In this document: positions 34,134 to 38,800 of the stretch, in pieces
Layout of the letters: each line of letters starts with the position of its first letter
How positions within the stretch are numbered: the first letter of the stretch is position 1
DNA from: Myxococcales bacterium
GTDB lineage: Bacteria; Myxococcota_A; Polyangia; Haliangiales; Haliangiaceae
Assembly (NCBI GenBank): GCA_024222395.1
Contig: JAAEPE010000835.1
Location: forward strand, 1-38,800
Direction of reading: 5' to 3'
DNA: 38,800 bases
Notes under the pieces: generated by a model
What the model was told of the DNA's origin: nothing
The model's input: only the letters and a program-made list of their open reading frames with translations
The model's database searches: none
Made by a program: the position numbers and the translations under genes

Positions 34134-35435
34134 ATGGACTATTTGATTCGTTCCAGTCGTGTCATCGATGCCAGTGGCGGCGAAATTCTCGACGCCGAAG
34201 TAGACGTGCTGGTTCAGGAAGGGCGAGTTGCCAAGCTCGGCGCCGGCCTAGCCGCCCCCAAGGGCGTTCGCGAAATCGACGGTCGAGGGCAGATGGTTGT
34301 GGCCGGCCTCGTAGACTTGCATGTGCACCTGCGGGAACCAGGCCAGGAGTACAAAGAGGACATCGAATCCGGCAGCCGCGCAGCAGTAGCAGGTGGCGTC
34401 ACAACGATGTGTTGTATGCCAAATACCAGGCCGGTCAACGATTGCCGAGCTATCACTGATTTGATTATCCGCCGCTCGAAGGAAGTGGGCATCGCACGAG
34501 TTCTTCCCATTGGTGCCGTATCAAAGGGGCTCGAAGGCAAGAGTCTCGCCGAGTTTGGTGAGATGCAGGAAGGGGGCATTGTCGCGGTTTCCGATGATGG
34601 TCGTCCCATTATGGATGCAGGCCTCATGCGCCGAGCACTTGAATACGGCAAGACCTTTGGCCTGCCAGTGGTGCAGCACGCAGAAGACCTAGATCTGGCT
34701 GAAGGCGGCGTCATGAATGAGGGCACGGTTGCGACTCGCGCTGGCCTGCGTGGGCAACCACCACAGGCCGAGTCCATCATGGTGGCTCGTGATATCGAGT
34801 TGGTCGAGTGGACGGGAGCGCAGTACCACGTCGCCCATGCCTCGACAGGACGCAGTATGGACCTGGTTCGCGATGCGAAGAAGCGCGGGCTTGCTGTGAG
34901 TTGCGAGGTTGCCCCACATCACTTCACTCTTACCGATGCCGCCTGTGCCTCCTACAACACAGACATGAAGGTGGCGCCACCACTTCGAAATGAGTCGGAC
35001 AGGCAGGCGCTCTTGCAGGCCCTCGCGGACGGCACGGTCGACTGTATTGCGACAGATCACGCCCCCCACTCGGAGGTCGAAAAGGATGTTGAATTCGACT
35101 GTGCTTCCTGCGGCATGCTCGGCCTAGAGACTTCGCTCAGCCTCTCGCTTGAGCTAGTAAACGATGGCGTCATCGACCTGCACCGCATGGTCTATCTGCT
35201 CACCGCAGGCCCAGCCAAACTCTTCTCCCTGCAGAAGGGCATCGGAACTCTGGCGGAGGGCAGCCCCGCCGACCTCGTTATGTTCAACCCAGAGGCGCGC
35301 TGGGTCGTCGACCGCAACAAAACCCAGAGCCGTTCGAAGAACACGCCCTTCCACGGTCGCGAAGTTCCGGGGCAGGTCATGCTCACCCTCTTCGGTGGCA
35401 AGGCCGTCTTCGACCCGAGAGGGCTTTGCCAGTGA
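34134..35435 (+). CDS. pyrC: Dihydroorotase
   Basis: It cyclises carbamoyl-aspartate to dihydroorotate in pyrimidine synthesis. The 433-residue protein is of the larger class I type. Metal-binding HVH (63-65) in [10 protein letters not shown] is intact, as are the later HAED, VAPHHF and CIATDHAPH motifs, so it should be an active enzyme and not the inactive PyrC' partner form. The ATG at 34134 starts the conserved region. The stop overlaps the carA start as GTGA. No pyrB is next to it. Confidence 0.94.
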   Translation: MDYLIRSSRVIDASGGEILDAEVDVLVQEGRVAKLGAGLAAPKGVREIDGRGQMVVAGLVDLHVHLREPGQEYKEDIESGSRAAVAGGVTTMCCMPNTRPVNDCRAITDLIIRRSKEVGIARVLPIGAVSKGLEGKSLAEFGEMQEGGIVAVSDDGRPIMDAGLMRRALEYGKTFGLPVVQHAEDLDLAEGGVMNEGTVATRAGLRGQPPQAESIMVARDIELVEWTGAQYHVAHASTGRSMDLVRDAKKRGLAVSCEVAPHHFTLTDAACASYNTDMKVAPPLRNESDRQALLQALADGTVDCIATDHAPHSEVEKDVEFDCASCGMLGLETSLSLSLELVNDGVIDLHRMVYLLTAGPAKLFSLQKGIGTLAEGSPADLVMFNPEARWVVDRNKTQSRSKNTPFHGREVPGQVMLTLFGGKAVFDPRGLCQ

Positions 35436-36568
35436 CCGCACAGCAACGTCCAGCCGTCCTGGTGCTTGAGAACGGCCGTGTCTTTCGCGGTTCGACCTTT
35501 GGGCCGGAAATCGAGGGCATTGGAGAGGTGGTCTTCAACACCGCGCTCTCCGGGTATCAAGAGATACTCAGTGATCCGTCCTACGCAGGGCAGATTATCG
35601 TCATGACAGCGCCGCAGATTGGCAACACGGGTATCAACCGGGAAGATATGGAAGCCGCGGTATTGCATTGCCGCGGGCTAGTGGTTCGCGAGGCCAGCCC
35701 CGTCTCTTCAAATTGGCGCAGCGAGGTGAGTCTCTCAGAGTTTCTCGCAGAGAACTCGGTGCCAGGCATCGAGGGCATCGACACTCGCGCCATCACACGG
35801 GTGCTTCGCGATCAGGGGGCGATGCGCGGTGCGATTTCCACCGATACCGATATCGACAGGGTTCTGGCGCGCGTCAAGGCAAGCCCGGCAATGGAGGGCC
35901 AAAACCTAGCTTCAACGGTCTCCTGCAAGGACAGCTATTCGTGGGGCCAGCCTTCATGGATCCCCCCTGAGTTTGCCGAGGGGCGCGTCTTGCCTTCGGC
36001 CGAGCATCAAATCGTCGCCTATGACTTTGGCCTCAAGCGCAACATCCTCCGGGAGTTGCGCACGATCGGCTGCGCCACAACGGTGCTGCCCGCAGACGCC
36101 CCAGCCAGCGAGGCCTTGTCCCGCAATCCGCATGGGATCTTTCTGTCCAACGGCCCCGGCGATCCGGCTGCAGTGCAGCAGGGCATCGAGACAGTGCGCG
36201 AGCTCGTGGCCAGTGGCATACCCATATTCGGGATTTGTTTGGGCCATCAACTTCTCTCCCTGGCTCTAGGAGCTAAGACATACAAGCTGCCCTTTGGTCA
36301 TCACGGTGGCAATCACCCGGTGATGGATCTAAGCACTCGCAAGGTCGAGATTACGTCGCAGAACCATGGCTTCGCGGTCGACGCATCAACGCTTCCCGAG
36401 GGCGTGCGGTGCAGCCACAAAAATCTATACGACGATACGGTTGAGGGTATCGAGCTGATAGATAAACCGGTTTTCAGCGTTCAGTACCACCCCGAGGCGA
36501 GCCCCGGTCCCCACGACGCCTCCTACCTATTTCGGCGATTTCTCGATCGAGTGCGCAGCGCGCGATAG
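35432..36568 (+). CDS. carA: Carbamoyl-phosphate synthase small subunit
   Basis: This subunit takes ammonia from glutamine for the large subunit CarB. The 378-residue protein starts at the GTG at 35432, which overlaps the pyrC stop; a TTG at 35426 is a less likely alternative. The N-terminal domain has LENGRVFRG and [20 protein letters not shown]. The amidotransferase domain has Cys269 in GICLGHQL and the catalytic His and Glu in [11 protein letters not shown]. It is complete. No carB is in the window. Confidence 0.95.
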   Translation: MTAQQRPAVLVLENGRVFRGSTFGPEIEGIGEVVFNTALSGYQEILSDPSYAGQIIVMTAPQIGNTGINREDMEAAVLHCRGLVVREASPVSSNWRSEVSLSEFLAENSVPGIEGIDTRAITRVLRDQGAMRGAISTDTDIDRVLARVKASPAMEGQNLASTVSCKDSYSWGQPSWIPPEFAEGRVLPSAEHQIVAYDFGLKRNILRELRTIGCATTVLPADAPASEALSRNPHGIFLSNGPGDPAAVQQGIETVRELVASGIPIFGICLGHQLLSLALGAKTYKLPFGHHGGNHPVMDLSTRKVEITSQNHGFAVDASTLPEGVRCSHKNLYDDTVEGIELIDKPVFSVQYHPEASPGPHDASYLFRRFLDRVRSAR

Positions 36569-36572
36569 GGCC

Positions 36573-36617
36573 ATGTCTGTCGTCGCCATGTCTGCCGTCG
36601 CCATGTCTGCCGTCGCG
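36573..36617 (+). repeat. Three tandem 15-base units, each with an in-frame ATG
   Basis: The units 36573-36587, 36588-36602 and 36603-36617 each read ATGTCTGYCGTCGCS. Each adds five residues and supplies its own start codon. Copy-number change would alter only the N-terminus and spacing, not the frame. Confidence 0.85.
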
Positions 36618-37250
36618 ATCCTGTCTCGCTGCACCGAGGCGCTCATTGCTCACTATGGCAAGAGTGAGTTTGACGACGAACTGAGATGCGCGAAAGATGC
36701 CTACTCCGAACGACGGGGCCGGGTGTTTGAAGAGGACGAGCAGTGGGAGCGCTTCACCCGCGGCCTTCTAGAGTGGTACGTCGTCGAGCGGCCATGGCGC
36801 AACACCGGATGCGCGCCCGCGGTTCTTGCCCAAGCCGAGGAGCGGGATGACGAGACACTTACTGCGCTTAGAGCGCTCGCCAGTTCGCAGCGTAGTCTCG
36901 CGCAAATTCGCTCGGTCAAGAAGGGCAGGATGGACGTGCTCGACATGGTCGGAGGCGCCGAGTTCTCCGTTCAAGAGGAACGCTCCCTCATTGGTCTTGA
37001 GAAGGGCGATATCGTAGAGCTTCGCCTCTTGGGATACGGCGGCGTCGTCTCCTTGGGGCGCACCTTCCTCTTTCATCCGTCGGGTACAGCCGCAGCCATT
37101 GCGAATATTGTAGAAATGATGCGCGGGCAGTCAGCAAGCCGTGCGGATATTATTGACCGAATGGCGCTCCTCCGGTCGCGCTCGCAGAGCTACAGGCACG
37201 TCTCACCGATACGTATTTACGAGAGCAACGGCGAGCTAGCTAGCGCATGA
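36573..37250 (+). CDS. Conserved-looking protein of unknown function with three tandem ATGs
   Basis: The 225-residue protein has no signal peptide and no recognised domain. It starts with an imperfect repeat, MSVVA then MSAVA twice, from three 15-base units, giving in-frame ATGs at 36573, 36588 and 36603. A helical part follows (about 20-120), rich in Glu, Arg and Trp, with FEEDEQWERFTRGLLEWYVVERPWRN. The segment from about 125 to 190 is beta-rich, with MVGGAEFSVQEERSL, DIVELRLLGYGG and FLFHPSGTAAAIANIV, and the end is charged. It lies 4 bases after carA, and its stop overlaps the start of the outer-membrane protein gene as ATGA, so it is part of that operon. No function is proposed. Confidence 0.75.
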   Translation: MSVVAMSAVAMSAVAILSRCTEALIAHYGKSEFDDELRCAKDAYSERRGRVFEEDEQWERFTRGLLEWYVVERPWRNTGCAPAVLAQAEERDDETLTALRALASSQRSLAQIRSVKKGRMDVLDMVGGAEFSVQEERSLIGLEKGDIVELRLLGYGGVVSLGRTFLFHPSGTAAAIANIVEMMRGQSASRADIIDRMALLRSRSQSYRHVSPIRIYESNGELASA

Positions 37251-38164
37251 GAGGCTGGCCATTAGTGCTGGCCTCGTGCCTAGTGCTTTGGCTCTTCGCC
37301 CCCGGGCGAGCACACGCCCAGGTTTCCTCGATAGACAAGCCCGCCTTTGGCATCGAGAGGTTTTGGCTCGAGCCTGGCCCCGGTGGATTTCTCGCGGGCA
37401 CCGATGCCAGGGTTTTGGAGCCGTCTTCGATGCATGTGGCTGCCATGGCGACTCTGATGAATCGGCCCATCGTGCTTACTCAGCTAGTAGGAGGAGAGGA
37501 GGCTAGTGTGCCTGTCCGCATTCGGCTCGGATACGAGGTCGCCGTTGCCAGGGGCATTAGCCAGCGCTTGCAACTCGGGGTGGCACTACCCATTGTTGCG
37601 GCCCAAGACGGAGATCGCCTGCAGGGCATTGGGCTCTCCGAAGAATCCCTGGATCCGGTAGCTCTCGGTGATACCCGCTTGCACGCCAAACTTAGCTTGC
37701 AGGAAGAGCCTTCGGCGCGCTTGGGCTATGGCCTTTCGCTAGGGTTGCGTCTGCCTACTGGCAACGAGAATCACTTTGCGGGCGAAGCGGGTCTCGTAGT
37801 CTCCTGGTCTCTACTCGCGGACTACCAAGGGGAGGGCTGGCGCGTTGCGGCCAAAGCCGGTCTCAGGCTGCGGACTACCGAGGTCATCCTTCTCTCCCCC
37901 GCTCGTGCGCATGCAAATGAGCTTGTTGGCACGTTTGCCGGCGAATATCGACATCCCAGATACCCTCTAGGGGCAATACTCGAGTACAGCAAGGTCCGCG
38001 GCGATGATGGCGGGCCGTCTCCTGGGGAGGCACGGGTCGGCTTGGCTGCCTACCTGCTCGATAGGGCAACTCTGAAGATCGCCACGGCGCGAGGCACCAG
38101 CCCAGGTGAGGTGGGCTCGCCGGCGTGGCGGGTGATGACGATTTTCGAATACTCAGGCCGCTAG
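37247..38164 (+). CDS. Outer-membrane beta-barrel protein with signal peptide
   Basis: The ATG at 37247 overlaps the upstream stop. The 305-residue protein has a signal peptide ending near PGRAHAQ. The rest has many alternating strands such as VRIRLGYEVAVARGISQRLQLGVALPI, YGLSLGLRLPTGNEN and RVGLAAYL, typical of a small barrel, and ends in a short strand finishing EYSGR. I infer an outer-membrane barrel similar to the N-terminal barrel of some OmpA-like proteins of this group; no peptidoglycan-binding domain follows. The function is unknown. Confidence 0.7.
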   Translation: MRGWPLVLASCLVLWLFAPGRAHAQVSSIDKPAFGIERFWLEPGPGGFLAGTDARVLEPSSMHVAAMATLMNRPIVLTQLVGGEEASVPVRIRLGYEVAVARGISQRLQLGVALPIVAAQDGDRLQGIGLSEESLDPVALGDTRLHAKLSLQEEPSARLGYGLSLGLRLPTGNENHFAGEAGLVVSWSLLADYQGEGWRVAAKAGLRLRTTEVILLSPARAHANELVGTFAGEYRHPRYPLGAILEYSKVRGDDGGPSPGEARVGLAAYLLDRATLKIATARGTSPGEVGSPAWRVMTIFEYSGR

Positions 38165-38174
38165 GCAAGCTGCG

Positions 38175-38530
38175 TTACGTCGGATCGGAATAGCAGTTCA
38201 GCGGATTGATGCATTGGGACTGGTTGCCCTGTGAATCAGAAGCGCACTCCCCGGACTGGCAGTCGTCGCCCCGAGAGCATTCCGCGCCATTGGGCAGGGG
38301 GTTGATGCACTTCGGAATGGGAGGGGATTGGGCAATTCGTTCTCGCATACGAGGCCAGGCATGCACTCTATTCGGCTGCAGATCTCGTTGATGCCCTTCT
38401 TGTCTACGCAGATAGCCGGGCCTGCGGTGGAGACGCAATCCAGAGTCACCGAGTTGCATGCACCACCCGCACTGCAACCTTGGCCCGGCCCCAGGTAGCT
38501 CCGCATATTGTCCATTCGATAAAGCAACAT
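38175..38530 (-). pseudogene. 3' remnant of a Cys-rich secreted protein, frameshifted
   Basis: On the minus strand the reading goes through GPGQGCSAGGACNSVTLDC, ICVDKKGINEICSRIECMPG and LVCENELPN. Near 38315-38330, at a C-rich run, it shifts frame to PPIPKCINPLPNGAECSRGD, DCQSGECAS and a TAA at 38175-38177. Cysteines are evenly spaced every 5-12 residues, as in disulfide-rich surface domains. The 5' part is replaced by an IS256-type element around 38510-38540. It is not expected to make a functional protein. The family is not recognised beyond the Cys-rich pattern. Confidence 0.6.
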
Positions 38531-38548
38531 TGTCTCTGCAAAAGTGGT

Positions 38549-38800
38549 TCACCCCGCATCCTCGGATAGATAACGTCGCCCGGTCTCCCACTCCTTGGAG
38601 GTTTCGATGAGGATCGCCGAGACCAGTCGCAGGCACCAAGCTTGGTTTGGGAACATCGTTGCTACTCGGGTTCGTCGCCCAATTTCTTTGTTGAGCCTCT
38701 CGAGCAAATTGCTGGTTCTCATGTTCTTCTGGTGAGCCTCTGGCAGCGCGAAAACGGTGAAGCCCTCTGCAATTGCAGTTTCGGCCCATTTGACCAGGCC
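38549..38800 (-). mobile_element. 3' end of an IS256-family transposase (partial)
   Basis: Read on the minus strand from the window edge, the 83 codons encode KNMRTSNLLERLNKEIGRRT, RVATMFPNQAWCLRLVSA and KEWETGRRYLSEDAG, then TGA at 38551-38549. The block LRTxNxLERLNxEIxRRTRV followed by FPN and CLRLVxAxLxE is the signature of the C-terminus of IS256/mutator-type transposases. No start is seen because the gene continues past base 38800. The element end should lie between about 38510 and 38549. Confidence 0.85.

Noticed and set aside
1..38800. CRISPR arrays, tRNA and rRNA genes, phage structural genes
   Set aside because: None was seen: no regularly spaced repeats with unique spacers, no cloverleaf-like segment recognised and no phage motifs. 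A covariance-model tRNA search would be needed to exclude a tRNA.

Overview
The window looks like a chromosomal piece of a Gram-negative, Myxococcota-like (former Deltaproteobacteria) bacterium. I infer this from the moderately high GC, four Hanks-type Ser/Thr kinases plus a PrkA kinase in 39 kb, two kinases with the HRDxSPxN catalytic loop often seen in myxobacteria, an FHA-domain sigma-54 activator, many lipoproteins, a carboxypeptidase-regulatory-repeat surface protein and an outer-membrane barrel. Genus or species cannot be read from the sequence. No rRNA, tRNA, CRISPR array or intact phage gene was seen.

Layout. 1-855: eroded IS1182-type transposase with a hairpin block. 912-4363 (+): serine acetyltransferase, FG-GAP lipoprotein, membrane-anchored kinase. 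4350-10639 (-): pyruvate dehydrogenase operon pdhA-pdhB-pdhC-lpdA-lipA, ending in a small lipoprotein gene whose start overlaps the lipA stop. 10737-13946 (+): single-domain response regulator and a radical SAM/DUF2344 fusion. 14150-17886 (+): a sigma-54 module with three helically spaced direct repeats, a near-consensus -24/-12 promoter, a beta-helix-like protein, a kinase-TPR-like gene with two indels, and an FHA/sigma-54 activator with one indel. 18051-20320 (-): class I glutamine amidotransferase overlapping a B12-type radical SAM gene. 20380-21033 (+): lipoprotein with DPHAG repeats and a CcmI-like C-terminus. 21055-23175 (-): large kinase, divergent from a small Sm-like protein gene. 23635-24143 (-): a YbjN-like pseudogene broken partly by an 11-nt repeat expansion. 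24215-26737 (+): carboxypeptidase-regulatory-repeat protein. 26748-28088 (-): another HRDxSPxN kinase. 28252-32584 (+): lipoprotein, PrkA, purple-acid-phosphatase-like enzyme. 32722-34014 (-): hisS. 34134-38164 (+): pyrC, carA, an unknown gene with three tandem in-frame ATGs, and an outer-membrane protein. 38175-38800 (-): remnant of a Cys-rich protein gene next to the 3' end of an IS256-family transposase.

How the genes work together. The pdh operon encodes E1, E2 and E3 plus the enzyme that makes the lipoyl cofactor of E2. pyrC and carA supply early pyrimidine synthesis. The kinases, PrkA, response regulator and FHA activator form a dense phospho-signalling neighbourhood. The most unusual locus is 14150-17886. 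It has an apparently intact sigma-54 promoter and target gene beside a kinase/activator pair carrying three single-base indels, so it is either a decaying regulatory system or one with sequencing errors. All functions are inferred from motifs; no database search was possible.
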